64,000 nt of DNA. Source: Myxococcota bacterium (lineage in GTDB: Bacteria > Myxococcota > XYA12-FULL-58-9 > JALHOP01). The stretch is from assembly GCA_022842935.1 (NCBI GenBank), contig JALHOP010000005.1, positions 1 through 64,000 of the forward strand, in the 5' to 3' direction. Made by a program: the position numbers and the translations under genes. A model generated the notes under the pieces. It was not told where the DNA came from, ran no database searches, and saw only the letters and a program-made list of their open reading frames with translations. Below, piece after piece: positions 27,474 to 35,141 of this stretch (the first letter of the stretch is position 1; each line of letters begins with the position of its first letter).

Positions 27474-27545
27474 GGGCGAATAGCTCAGCGGTAGAGCGCC
27501 TGCTTTACACGCAGGATGTCGGGGGTTCGAAACCCTCTTCGCCCA
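27474..27545 (+). tRNA. tRNA-Val (anticodon TAC)
   Basis: Acceptor stem GGGCGAA/TTCGCCC (27474-27480 with 27538-27544), D stem GCTC/GAGC, anticodon stem CCTGC/GCAGG around TTTACAC, and a T arm GGGGGTTCGAAACCCTC. The anticodon TAC lies at 27506-27508. The discriminator base is A and the CCA is not encoded. A T-rich run (27546-27554) follows directly. The 239 bases upstream hold only weak promoter-like sequence. Confidence 0.97.
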
Positions 27546-27564
27546 TTTTCTTTTGCGCCTCGTT

Positions 27565-27581
27565 CCGTCGCTGCGCGACGG
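27565..27581 (+). terminator. Hairpin downstream of tRNA-Val
   Basis: CCGTCGC-TGC-GCGACGG, a perfect seven-pair stem 20 bases after the tRNA and just after a TTTTCTTTT run. No T-run follows it, so it may mark the 3' boundary of the tRNA precursor rather than act as a canonical terminator. Confidence 0.35.
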
Positions 27582-27677
27582 CGGCGCTGCCGGGAATCGC
27601 CGCGAAAAACGACGGCGGACCCGACCTCATTGAGGGTTGGCGCTTCGAGCGGGGCGGGCTGCGGTGTGTACCGCGCC

Positions 27678-28103
27678 CTAGGCTTCGAGGATCCGGCCCG
27701 TTGGCCGCGGCCGCACTGGGCGTTCGGGGACGGCAGGGAGCTCGGGTGCGGTTGGAGGTTCTGGGGCGGCGGGTGCCTCCGGGCCGGACGGTGGTGTCGC
27801 GACCATGGCGCCGACGATTGCCTTGGCCTGGGTGGGTGCACCGCGGAGCATGACTCCTTTGACGCCGTTGCAGGCCTCTAGCCCCGCGGGGAAACGGTCG
27901 GGCATCGCGCGAGCGACTGTGCGCAACAGCGCGGTGGCGCGGCGCTCGAGGACGTCGCGTTCTGCTTTCGTGATCTCGGAGCCACCTGGAGAGCTCTCTT
28001 CACGCGCGGTCGCAACGTGAGGCGCGAGCAGAGCGAAGATAGGAGAGACGTCGAGTGCACAAATTCCCTCAGCCACGATGCACAGCTCCTTAGCGTGGTT
28101 CAC
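27678..28103 (-). CDS. Hypothetical protein with proline-rich C-terminus
   Basis: About 141 residues from GTG 28103. The first 85 residues are helical (ICALDVSPIFALLAPHVA; ERRATALLRTVARAMPDR) with two Cys in the first 15 and one near 77. The last 40 are rich in Pro, Ala, Glu and Arg. No family or signal peptide is recognised. The same frame stays open upstream for about 30 codons with protein-like text but without a usual start codon, so the true start is uncertain. It is divergent from the YtfJ-like gene. Confidence 0.45.
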   Translation of the reverse strand: MNHAKELCIVAEGICALDVSPIFALLAPHVATAREESSPGGSEITKAERDVLERRATALLRTVARAMPDRFPAGLEACNGVKGVMLRGAPTQAKAIVGAMVATPPSGPEAPAAPEPPTAPELPAVPERPVRPRPTGRILEA

Positions 28104-28208
28104 GTCTTCGACATTTTCGGGTGTCGGCGCCCAGGTGTTGCGCCATTCAATGGCGCCCAGAGCCCCTGATTGCGCCCTGGCGTTTCGGCGCGTTAGGTGG
28201 ACGTCGCG

Positions 28209-28784
28209 ATGGCGAGGCGCAGCGCGATTTTCATGGCGACAGCCCTGATTGCTCTACCGCGGGCAGTCGGCGCCACTCCCCCTGTCGGAGCCCAGCGCCC
28301 GAACGTCGCGCTCGAAGATAGCTGGGAGCGCGAGGACGCGCTCGATAACTACCGCGGCATGCCGATGCTCGTGCTCTACGAAGACAAGAGCTCGGGGATG
28401 CTCAACACCGACTTCAAGAAGGAGCTCGCGGAGGTTGCGTACGACGGTCGCTACAAGGGCGTGGTGGCCTTCATTCCGGTCGCGGACGTATCGAGCTACG
28501 ACTACTGGCCACTCCGCACGTTCGCGCGGCGTTCGGTGCAAAAGCAGTCCATCGCGACGCGGACCAACATCGTCTGTGACTGGAAAGGCACGGTCCGGCA
28601 GGCGCTTGGACTCGACGGCAACACGAGTAACGTCGTTCTCTACGACAAAGACGGCAAGGTCGTCTTCGCGCACGCTGGGGCGATGACAGCGGACCAAAGA
28701 GCGCTGCTATTCGCGCTGCTCAAGGTACAGGTCGACGCCGCGCAGGGGTCGGTGGCGAACCCACCGGAATCGCTCGTCCGCTAA
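28209..28784 (+). CDS. YtfJ-like exported thioredoxin-fold protein
   Basis: 191 residues with a signal peptide (MARRSAIFMATALIALPRAVG). The rest resembles the YtfJ family of predicted periplasmic thioredoxin-fold proteins: LDNYRGMPMLVLYEDKSSG at the place of the thioredoxin strand and helix, then VVAFIPVADVSSYDYWP and NVVLYDKDGKVVFAHAG. There is no CxxC or peroxiredoxin Cys at the usual position; the single Cys (NIVCDW) lies elsewhere, so redox catalysis is unlikely. The start at 28209 fits the signal peptide; GTG 28197 adds four residues. Confidence 0.65.
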   Translation: MARRSAIFMATALIALPRAVGATPPVGAQRPNVALEDSWEREDALDNYRGMPMLVLYEDKSSGMLNTDFKKELAEVAYDGRYKGVVAFIPVADVSSYDYWPLRTFARRSVQKQSIATRTNIVCDWKGTVRQALGLDGNTSNVVLYDKDGKVVFAHAGAMTADQRALLFALLKVQVDAAQGSVANPPESLVR

Positions 28785-28790
28785 AGCGTC

Positions 28791-29252
28791 CTACTTGCCG
28801 AGGATGCCAAGCACCACGGAGGTTAGTACGACGGCGCCACCAACGGCGATGACCGGCACTGTCGCTTTGTCCATAGCGCGTTGCCAACTCTCGGGCAGCG
28901 TCAACGCTGGGGCTGCGTACATGAGGTCAGGCTCGCCGATACGCGTGCCTGGGCGGGTGACGACGTTGATACCCCAGCCAAGCTGCTCGCCAAAGAGGCT
29001 GAAGCGCAACAGCTGCGTGCGCCCGACGACGTAGTTGCCAAAGAATGGGGGCCGTTCGGCGCCGCCGATGAGGCGCTGGCAGCCATGTCGGTTCATGGTG
29101 TCGGCGACCTGGCTCATGGTGAAATAGTCGACGGCCCGTAGCTGCAGGGGCCCAGTGAGGCAATCGTCAGCGGCGGGTGGGAGCGCCTCTGGCGGTGAAA
29201 ACGGGGCCGGAGATGGGGCGGCAACAAAAAACAGCAACGCCAACGTTAGCAT
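28791..29252 (-). CDS. Small exported protein with C-terminal membrane helix
   Basis: 153 residues. ATG 29252 follows GGAGGTGCACG, a strong ribosome-binding site, and opens a signal peptide (MLTLALLFFVAAPSPAP). The mature part has a pair of Cys (ADDCLTG and RHGCQRL) around a short helical stretch, then a strand-rich part (FGNYVVGRTQLLRFSLFGEQLGW), and ends with a hydrophobic helix (VPVIAVGGAVVLTSVVLGILG). No family is recognised. It meets the YtfJ-like gene tail to tail and is divergent from the ABC transporter. Confidence 0.68.
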   Translation of the reverse strand: MLTLALLFFVAAPSPAPFSPPEALPPAADDCLTGPLQLRAVDYFTMSQVADTMNRHGCQRLIGGAERPPFFGNYVVGRTQLLRFSLFGEQLGWGINVVTRPGTRIGEPDLMYAAPALTLPESWQRAMDKATVPVIAVGGAVVLTSVVLGILGK

Positions 29253-29298
29253 CGTGCACCTCCAACGAGCCGTGTGATTGTATCGCGCCAATCGCCCG

Positions 29299-30291
29299 AT
29301 GAACATTCTCGTCGACCACCTGGTCAAACACTACCGCGTGCATTCGCGTTCTCCAGGGGCGATGGCTGCGCTGCGCTCCCTTTTCGTGCGTCGCTACGAC
29401 ACCGTTCGCGCTGTCGACGACATTGCGTTTTCCATCGCCGGTGGCGAGCGCGTCGGATTTCTCGGACCAAACGGCGCCGGCAAGACCACGACCCTGAAGG
29501 TGCTCGCGGGCCTCTTGAAGCCCACCTCGGGAGTCGTCAGAGTCGGCGATTTCATCCCAAACGAGCGACGCCGTGCGTTTCTGCGGTCGGTCATGCTGGT
29601 GACGGGCCAAAAGCATCAGCTCCTCTGGGACCTGCCGCCAGCGGACACGTTCGAGCTCAACCGCGCCATCTACGACGTACCGCGCATCGACTTCGTGCCG
29701 CGCATGAAGGAGCTGGTGGAGCTTCTCGAAATAGGTGACGTCATCAAGAAGCCCACGCGCCAGCTCTCGCTCGGTGAGCGCATGAAGTGCGAGCTCGCGG
29801 CGGCACTCGTGCACCAGCCAACGCTGCTGTTTCTGGACGAGCCGACCATCGGTCTCGATGTCACCATGCAAGCCCTGGTGCGCAAGTTCATCCGCACCTA
29901 CAGCCAACGTCATGGCGCGACCGTGCTGCTGACCAGTCACGACATGGATGACGTTTCCGCCATCTGCGATCGCGTCATCATCATCAATCACGGTAAGCTT
30001 TCCTACGACGGTTCCATCACCGAGCTGGTCACCAGGACCAGGCCGGAGAAACGCGTCACCTTTACCCTGTCGGAGTCGGTATCCGCCGAAGCGGTGCAGC
30101 GTCTCGGCCGCGTCATCAGCGCGTCGGACCGCGTGCTCACATTGCAGGTCGATCAAGCACGCCTCAAGGCGACCATCGAGAACGCACTGCAGACATTGCC
30201 GGTCAGCGACCTCACGGTCGAGAATGCACCCCTCGAGGAGGTGCTTGCCGACGTCTTTGCGCAGGCTCGCGCCAAGCGGGGCGCGGCATGA
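29299..30291 (+). CDS. ABC-2 type exporter, ATP-binding subunit
   Basis: A 330-residue ATPase driving the two membrane proteins encoded next. Walker A is GPNGAGKT (56-63), the signature reads LSLGE (156-160) instead of LSGGQ, Walker B is LLFLDEP (176-182), and the H-loop is in LLTSHDMDD. A C-terminal extension of about 100 residues ends PLEEVLADVFAQA, as in exporters of the DrrA/NatA group. Start ATG 29299; a longer frame from 29278 has no support. The stop overlaps the next start by four bases. Confidence 0.93.
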   Translation: MNILVDHLVKHYRVHSRSPGAMAALRSLFVRRYDTVRAVDDIAFSIAGGERVGFLGPNGAGKTTTLKVLAGLLKPTSGVVRVGDFIPNERRRAFLRSVMLVTGQKHQLLWDLPPADTFELNRAIYDVPRIDFVPRMKELVELLEIGDVIKKPTRQLSLGERMKCELAAALVHQPTLLFLDEPTIGLDVTMQALVRKFIRTYSQRHGATVLLTSHDMDDVSAICDRVIIINHGKLSYDGSITELVTRTRPEKRVTFTLSESVSAEAVQRLGRVISASDRVLTLQVDQARLKATIENALQTLPVSDLTVENAPLEEVLADVFAQARAKRGAA

Positions 30292-31103
30292 GCGCTGGCG
30301 CGCGGGTGGCGGCGGCGCTTCGCCCCCTCCCTACGTTGTATCGGGTTGGCTTCGCGGATGCAGTTGCCTATCGCGGACAGGCGCTCATTTGGCTGCTATC
30401 GACCAATACGCCCCTCATCATGTTGTTGTTGTGGAACGCTGTCGCGGCCGAGGGACCGGTGGGGCGCTTCGGTCAGGCCGAGTTCCGCGCCTACTTTCTG
30501 GTGACCCTGATCGTGCGCTTGTTGCAAGGCGTCTGGGTGGCCTGGGAAATGAACATGGAGGTCCGCGACGGCAGCATTGCGAGCCGCCTCTTGAAGCCGA
30601 TCCATCCGTTCTGGTCGTACGCGTTCGAGAACATCGCTGCCTGGCCGGTTCGTTTGGTGATGACCGCTCCTGTCGTGGTGGTCGCCGCGTGGCTCATTGG
30701 CGCACAACACGTTACGAACGACTGGCGCCAGTGGCTGCTCTTTCCCGTCGCGCTTTTTGGCGGCTGGGCGCTTAGCTTCAGCGGCAATCTCGCCATCGGT
30801 TGTATGTCGTTCTTCTGGCAAAGCACGCTTGCCATCGCCGAGGTCTGGTTTGGCCTCTACGTGGTCCTGTCGGGCTACATCGTACCGCTCGAGCTCTTCC
30901 CGCCTTGGGCTCAGGCCGTCGTGGTGAAGCTGCCATGGGCGCATATCGTCTCGACGCCAGTGCGGCTGTTGCTTGGACACGACACCTTCGAGCAGTCGCT
31001 CAGCCAACTAGCGGCCCAGTGGACTTACATAGCCGCCTTCACCGTCGTCGCAGCCCTGTTGTGGCGCAAAGGCGTGCAGCGCTACGAGGCATTCGGCGGC
31101 TGA
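30288..31103 (+). CDS. ABC-2 type exporter, membrane subunit 1
   Basis: 271 residues with about six transmembrane helices and the layout of PF06182-type permeases: an N-terminal 'RVGFADAVAYRGQALIWLL' helix and the cytoplasmic motif MEVRDGSIASRLLKPIHPF, which recurs as GTLDFVLLKPADAQ in subunit 2. The pair probably forms a heterodimeric export channel. The substrate is unknown; neighbours give no hint. ATGA overlap with the ATPase gene and TGATG overlap with subunit 2 indicate one coupled operon. Confidence 0.9.
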   Translation: MSAGARVAAALRPLPTLYRVGFADAVAYRGQALIWLLSTNTPLIMLLLWNAVAAEGPVGRFGQAEFRAYFLVTLIVRLLQGVWVAWEMNMEVRDGSIASRLLKPIHPFWSYAFENIAAWPVRLVMTAPVVVVAAWLIGAQHVTNDWRQWLLFPVALFGGWALSFSGNLAIGCMSFFWQSTLAIAEVWFGLYVVLSGYIVPLELFPPWAQAVVVKLPWAHIVSTPVRLLLGHDTFEQSLSQLAAQWTYIAAFTVVAALLWRKGVQRYEAFGG

Positions 31104-31888
31104 TGCGCTACGCCAGACTCATTGCCACGCAAGCGCGCGTTTCGTTTCTGCTGCTCTTACAGTATCGCGCCGATTTCGTGATCAGTCTATTTCTCGCTGC
31201 CTTCTGGACGCTGTCCGCTATCGTGCCATTGCTCGTCCTCTATAGTGACCGCGATAGCGTAGGCGGCTGGAGCTGGGGCGAGGCGCTCGTGGTCGTTGGG
31301 TGGTTCAACGTCCTCAAGGGGGTGCAGTCCATCGTCATTCAGCCGTCGATGAATCAGGCCGTCGAGCAGATTCACAAGGGCACGCTCGACTTCGTTCTCC
31401 TGAAACCCGCCGACGCGCAGATTTTGGTGTCTGCGCAGCGCTTCGACTTCCGTCAACTCTCGGACGTGGTCATCGGTTGCGTGATCTTGGGCTACGCTCT
31501 TGCGACGCTCGGGGTGGTCCCGTCGCTCGGAGCCGTGGCACAGACCGTCGTCGCATTCGCCTCTGCGGTGGCGCTGCTCTACTCGATCTGGGTCATGGTG
31601 ATGAGCCTCGCGTTCGTCTTCGTGAAGGTCGACAACCTGACGTTTCTATTTCAATCGCTCTTCGACGCCGCTCGCTGGCCTGGAAGCATCTATCGCGGTG
31701 CCTTCGCTTTCGTGTTCACTTTCGTATTGCCACTCACGTTGATGACAACGACGCCGGCGCTCGCGCTCCTCGGGCGCTTGGCAGCACGCGAGCTGCTCCT
31801 CGCCGTCGCGGGAGCAGCTCTTTTCATCCTCGTCAGCCGCTGGGTTTGGACCCGCAGTGTTGCGCGCTACACGAGTGCTGGCGGCTGA
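31103..31888 (+). CDS. ABC-2 type exporter, membrane subunit 2
   Basis: 261 residues, six predicted transmembrane helices, beginning MRYARLIATQARVSFLLL and carrying the GTLDFVLLKPAD motif. It belongs to the same permease family as subunit 1. The ATG at 31103 shares one base with the previous stop (TGATG). Its last 22 bases overlap the 3' end of lon on the other strand, so the two transcripts converge with no space for a terminator. Confidence 0.9.
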   Translation: MRYARLIATQARVSFLLLLQYRADFVISLFLAAFWTLSAIVPLLVLYSDRDSVGGWSWGEALVVVGWFNVLKGVQSIVIQPSMNQAVEQIHKGTLDFVLLKPADAQILVSAQRFDFRQLSDVVIGCVILGYALATLGVVPSLGAVAQTVVAFASAVALLYSIWVMVMSLAFVFVKVDNLTFLFQSLFDAARWPGSIYRGAFAFVFTFVLPLTLMTTTPALALLGRLAARELLLAVAGAALFILVSRWVWTRSVARYTSAGG

Positions 31889-34254
31889 ACGTCGCCGTTG
31901 CTCGCCGTCGCGGGCAAGGTGGCTTCGTGGTCGAGGGCCGCTTCCAGCACCTCGCTCATGTCCTCGGCGAAGAAGAAGGTTAGGTCCTTCTTTGCTTCCT
32001 CGGGCACGTCGTCGATGTCACGTTCGTTCTTCTTGGGAAGAATCACGCGCTTCATACCTGCGCGGTGGGCCGCGAGGACCTTCTCCTTGATGCCGCCTAC
32101 CGGTAGCACCCGACCTCGCAGTGTCACTTCACCCGTCATTGCCGTGTCCGAGCGGACCTTGCTGCCAGTCAGGAGCGACGTGAGCGCCGTGAACATCGTG
32201 ACGCCGGCCGACGGACCATCTTTGGGGACGCCGCCCGCAGGGACATGGATATGCAGATCTTGCTTGTCCATGAACTCCGGGTCGACGCCCAGTCGCTCGG
32301 CATTACTACGAACGTACGATAGGGCCGCGCGAGCGGACTCCTTCATGACGTCACCTAGCTGGCCGGTGATCTCGATGCGACCCTTGCCGCGCATGCGGCT
32401 GGTCTCGATGAACAAGATACTGCCACCGACCGGTGTCCAGGCGAGACCCGTGGCAACCCCAGGCACCGAGGTGCGCTCGGCGACCTCGTCGAAGTACCGT
32501 ATCTTTCCCAAGTACTTCGACAAGTCCTTCTCCGCGATGACGAACTTGTCGGTCTTCATCTCTGGATGTCGCTCGAGCTCCAGCACCAGCGCGCGGCAGA
32601 GCTTGGTGATCTGACGCTGCAACTGGCGCACTCCCGCCTCGCGCGTATAGCTGCCCACCATGGCACGCAGGGCATCGTCGCTCACCGACAACATCTCTTC
32701 CGCGATGCCGTGTTCCTTCAGGGCCTTCGGGATGAGGTGCTTCTTGGCAATCGCGAACTTCTCGTCGAGCGTATAGCCCGACAACTCGATGATCTCGAGC
32801 CGGTCGCGCAGGGGCGCCGATAGGCCGTCGATCTGGTTCGCGGTGCAGATGAACAACACCTCCGAGAGGTCGAAGGGCAGCTCAAGGTAGTGATCCTGAA
32901 ACGTCTTGTTCTGCTCGGGGTCGAGCACCTCGAGGAGCGCCGCCTCGGGCGAGCCACCCCAACCGACGCCCATCTTGTCGATCTCATCGAGCAAGAAGAC
33001 CGGATTTTTCACCTTCGCGGTCTTCAATGCGTGCAAGATGCGACCGGGCAGAGCGCCCACGTAGGTGCGCCGGTGGCCGCGGATCTCCGCCTCGTCGCGT
33101 ACGCCGCCAAGGGCAACACGCACGAACGGGCGTCCGAGGGCGTCGGCGACCGATTGACCGAGCGACGTCTTACCGACGCCCGGGGGGCCGAAGAGGCACA
33201 AGATGGTCGCCTTGGCGGAGCCCGTGACCTTGAGTACGGCAAGGTGCTCGAGCAAACGCTTCTTTACGTCCTCGAGTCCGAAGTGATCGGCATCGAGCTT
33301 TTCCGAAACCTTCTCGACGTCGACCGCGCCCTCGGCGCGCTTCGACCACGGCAGCGAAGCAATCAGCTCGAGATAGTTGCGGATGACGCCGTGCTCGGCC
33401 TGCATCTGGTTCATGCCTTCGAGGCGTGCGAGCTCACGCTCGGCGACTTTGCGCGCTTCTTCGGGCAGGCCTGCTTCGTCGATACGGCGGCGTAACGAGC
33501 TCGTGCCGTCTTCTTCTTCGTCGCCCAGCTCCTTCTTGATGGCGCGTAGTTGCTCGCGCAAGATGGCTTCGCGCTGGCCTTTGGTGAACTCCTTGCGCAC
33601 CTCGCTGTCGATCTTGCTGCGCACCTCTCCGGCGACCTTGGCTTCGGCAAGCCGCGTCGCCACGTCCCGCAGCCGCTTCACGACGTCGAGGTTCATGAGC
33701 ACCTCGATTTCGCGCTCTGCACCAAGCCCCAGGGCGCTCGCGACGCGGTCGGCGAGCAGGCCCGGGTTCTCCGACGTTGGGTCGTTCAGCAGCTCGGCGA
33801 GGTCTTCGCTGCCAGCGCTACCAAGCTCACGAAGTTGTTCGATAAGCGCGTCCGCTAAGGCAGACGACTCGACAGGGTCGCCCTGGATCTCGACGACGGG
33901 TTTGCCCTCGGCCATCCAGTAAGGAGAGGTGCTGACAACGTTTTCGAGGCTGAAGCGCGCAAGTCCTTCGACGACGATGCGCGCTTCGCGGTTGCCGTTG
34001 CGCATGATCTGGCGCACCCGGGCGTACGTCCCGATAGGGAAGAGGTCGGCGACTCCCGGATTGACGGTTTGCGGATCGCGTTGAACGCCGACGCCGATGA
34101 TCGCGTTGGGTTCGAGGTCGTTGACGAGCTCGAGCGACTGCTTGCGACCCATGGGCAGCGTGATCGCGGTGCCGGGGAACAGGACGCCGCGCCGTAGCGG
34201 CAGCAGCGGAAATGGGGACGCGGGGACTTTGAAGTCCGTATTGGACTTACGCAT
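31867..34254 (-). CDS. lon: ATP-dependent protease Lon
   Basis: A 795-residue LonA: N-terminal substrate-binding domain (10-200), coiled part, AAA+ module with Walker A GPPGVGKT (356-363), and C-terminal protease domain with Ser682 (KDGPSAG) and Lys725 (GGIKEK), the catalytic pair at the usual 43-residue spacing. Lon degrades damaged and regulatory proteins in the cytoplasm. ATG 34254 has GGAGG seven bases upstream; the in-frame codons before it add 17 unrelated residues. CCCCAT about 100 bases upstream resembles a heat-shock -10 box, but its -35 partner is poor. Confidence 0.97.
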   Translation of the reverse strand: MRKSNTDFKVPASPFPLLPLRRGVLFPGTAITLPMGRKQSLELVNDLEPNAIIGVGVQRDPQTVNPGVADLFPIGTYARVRQIMRNGNREARIVVEGLARFSLENVVSTSPYWMAEGKPVVEIQGDPVESSALADALIEQLRELGSAGSEDLAELLNDPTSENPGLLADRVASALGLGAEREIEVLMNLDVVKRLRDVATRLAEAKVAGEVRSKIDSEVRKEFTKGQREAILREQLRAIKKELGDEEEDGTSSLRRRIDEAGLPEEARKVAERELARLEGMNQMQAEHGVIRNYLELIASLPWSKRAEGAVDVEKVSEKLDADHFGLEDVKKRLLEHLAVLKVTGSAKATILCLFGPPGVGKTSLGQSVADALGRPFVRVALGGVRDEAEIRGHRRTYVGALPGRILHALKTAKVKNPVFLLDEIDKMGVGWGGSPEAALLEVLDPEQNKTFQDHYLELPFDLSEVLFICTANQIDGLSAPLRDRLEIIELSGYTLDEKFAIAKKHLIPKALKEHGIAEEMLSVSDDALRAMVGSYTREAGVRQLQRQITKLCRALVLELERHPEMKTDKFVIAEKDLSKYLGKIRYFDEVAERTSVPGVATGLAWTPVGGSILFIETSRMRGKGRIEITGQLGDVMKESARAALSYVRSNAERLGVDPEFMDKQDLHIHVPAGGVPKDGPSAGVTMFTALTSLLTGSKVRSDTAMTGEVTLRGRVLPVGGIKEKVLAAHRAGMKRVILPKKNERDIDDVPEEAKKDLTFFFAEDMSEVLEAALDHEATLPATASNGDVQPPALV

Positions 34255-34442
34255 GGGGAGCCTCCGGGCCTTCACGCCATCTCCACGATGGTCGCTCGGC
34301 CACAAGGGTCAGGGTCTTGCGCTGCTCACGCAGCAGGTAAACGCGCCGCGGCTTGCGATGGGGTAGAATCGTCAGTTTCGCTGCGTAGCATTAGTAGTGT
34401 GCATGGATAAGGCTAGGCGCCAGGGGGGCTGCTTCCAATACT

Positions 34443-35048
34443 CTAAGCGCGCCGCAACAGGCCGTGCACGACCAGCTCATGTGTCGCGGCGAGGACGCGC
34501 CTGGTCTCGGCTGGATCGTGCTCGAACAGACGTGGCGGGGCGTACGTCGCGTAGATGCGTAGGAGCACACGGGCGGCGGTCTGAGGAACGGCGACGCGAA
34601 GCTCACCGGCGGCATCGCCAGCCGTTAGTAGGTCGATCACGAGCGCTTGTTCGGCTTCTTCGAACCGCTCGCGCTCAACTGCCGTGCCGCTGCAAGTCGC
34701 TGGGCAGACCAGATCGACGGCATGTTGCCCCGCGCTCGCAATCTCCCAGAACCGGCTCGCACGCGCGTCGAAGACTCCCTGGAGCCGACGCGCAAACGAG
34801 CCGCCGAGCGAGGCAGCCAGGCGCATGTCTGCCAACACCTGGTCGTGGCATCGCCGCGACAGCTCGCGCGCCACCGTCTCTTTTGCGTCGAACTCGAGGT
34901 AGACGCTGCCGACTCCGATACGCGCGCCGTGAGCAATGTCGGCGACCGTGGTCTTCTCGAAGCCGTAGTGCTTGAACAAGCGGTCGGCGGCTTCCAGGAT
35001 GGCGGTACGGCGTTTGGCCCGAAGGGGATTCGCGTGTGCTTCAGACAT
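34443..35048 (-). CDS. TetR/AcrR-family transcriptional regulator
   Basis: 201 residues. The N-terminal helix-turn-helix (RTAILEAADRLFKHYGFEKTTVADIAHGARIGVGSVYLEF, quoted in two halves: 15-34 and 35-54) is the TetR signature; the remaining helical domain should bind a small ligand that releases DNA. A perfect 6-6-6 inverted repeat, TTCACC-N6-GGTGAA, lies 15 bases before the ATG, so autoregulation is likely. The neighbouring lon and transglycosylase genes are on the same strand but are not obvious targets. Confidence 0.9.
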   Translation of the reverse strand: MSEAHANPLRAKRRTAILEAADRLFKHYGFEKTTVADIAHGARIGVGSVYLEFDAKETVARELSRRCHDQVLADMRLAASLGGSFARRLQGVFDARASRFWEIASAGQHAVDLVCPATCSGTAVERERFEEAEQALVIDLLTAGDAAGELRVAVPQTAARVLLRIYATYAPPRLFEHDPAETRRVLAATHELVVHGLLRRA

Positions 35049-35062
35049 CCGGGGGCTCGCTC

Positions 35063-35080
35063 TTCACCCGGGCAGGTGAA
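35063..35080. promoter_or_regulatory. Candidate TetR operator TTCACC-N6-GGTGAA
   Basis: An 18-base inverted repeat (TTCACCCGGGCAGGTGAA) in the 93-base gap in front of the TetR-type gene. Size, symmetry and place fit an autoregulatory operator. No second copy was found by eye near other genes. Confidence 0.45.
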
Positions 35081-35141
35081 AAGTGAATGGCGACTCATAT
35101 CGGGCACCGCGGAAGGCGACAAGAAAAAACTGAATATCGCC

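Noticed and set aside
27428-27853. Plus-strand gene covering tRNA-Val
   Set aside because: It would have to be translated through the tRNA and is Arg/Gly-rich, the usual form of GC-rich shadow frames.
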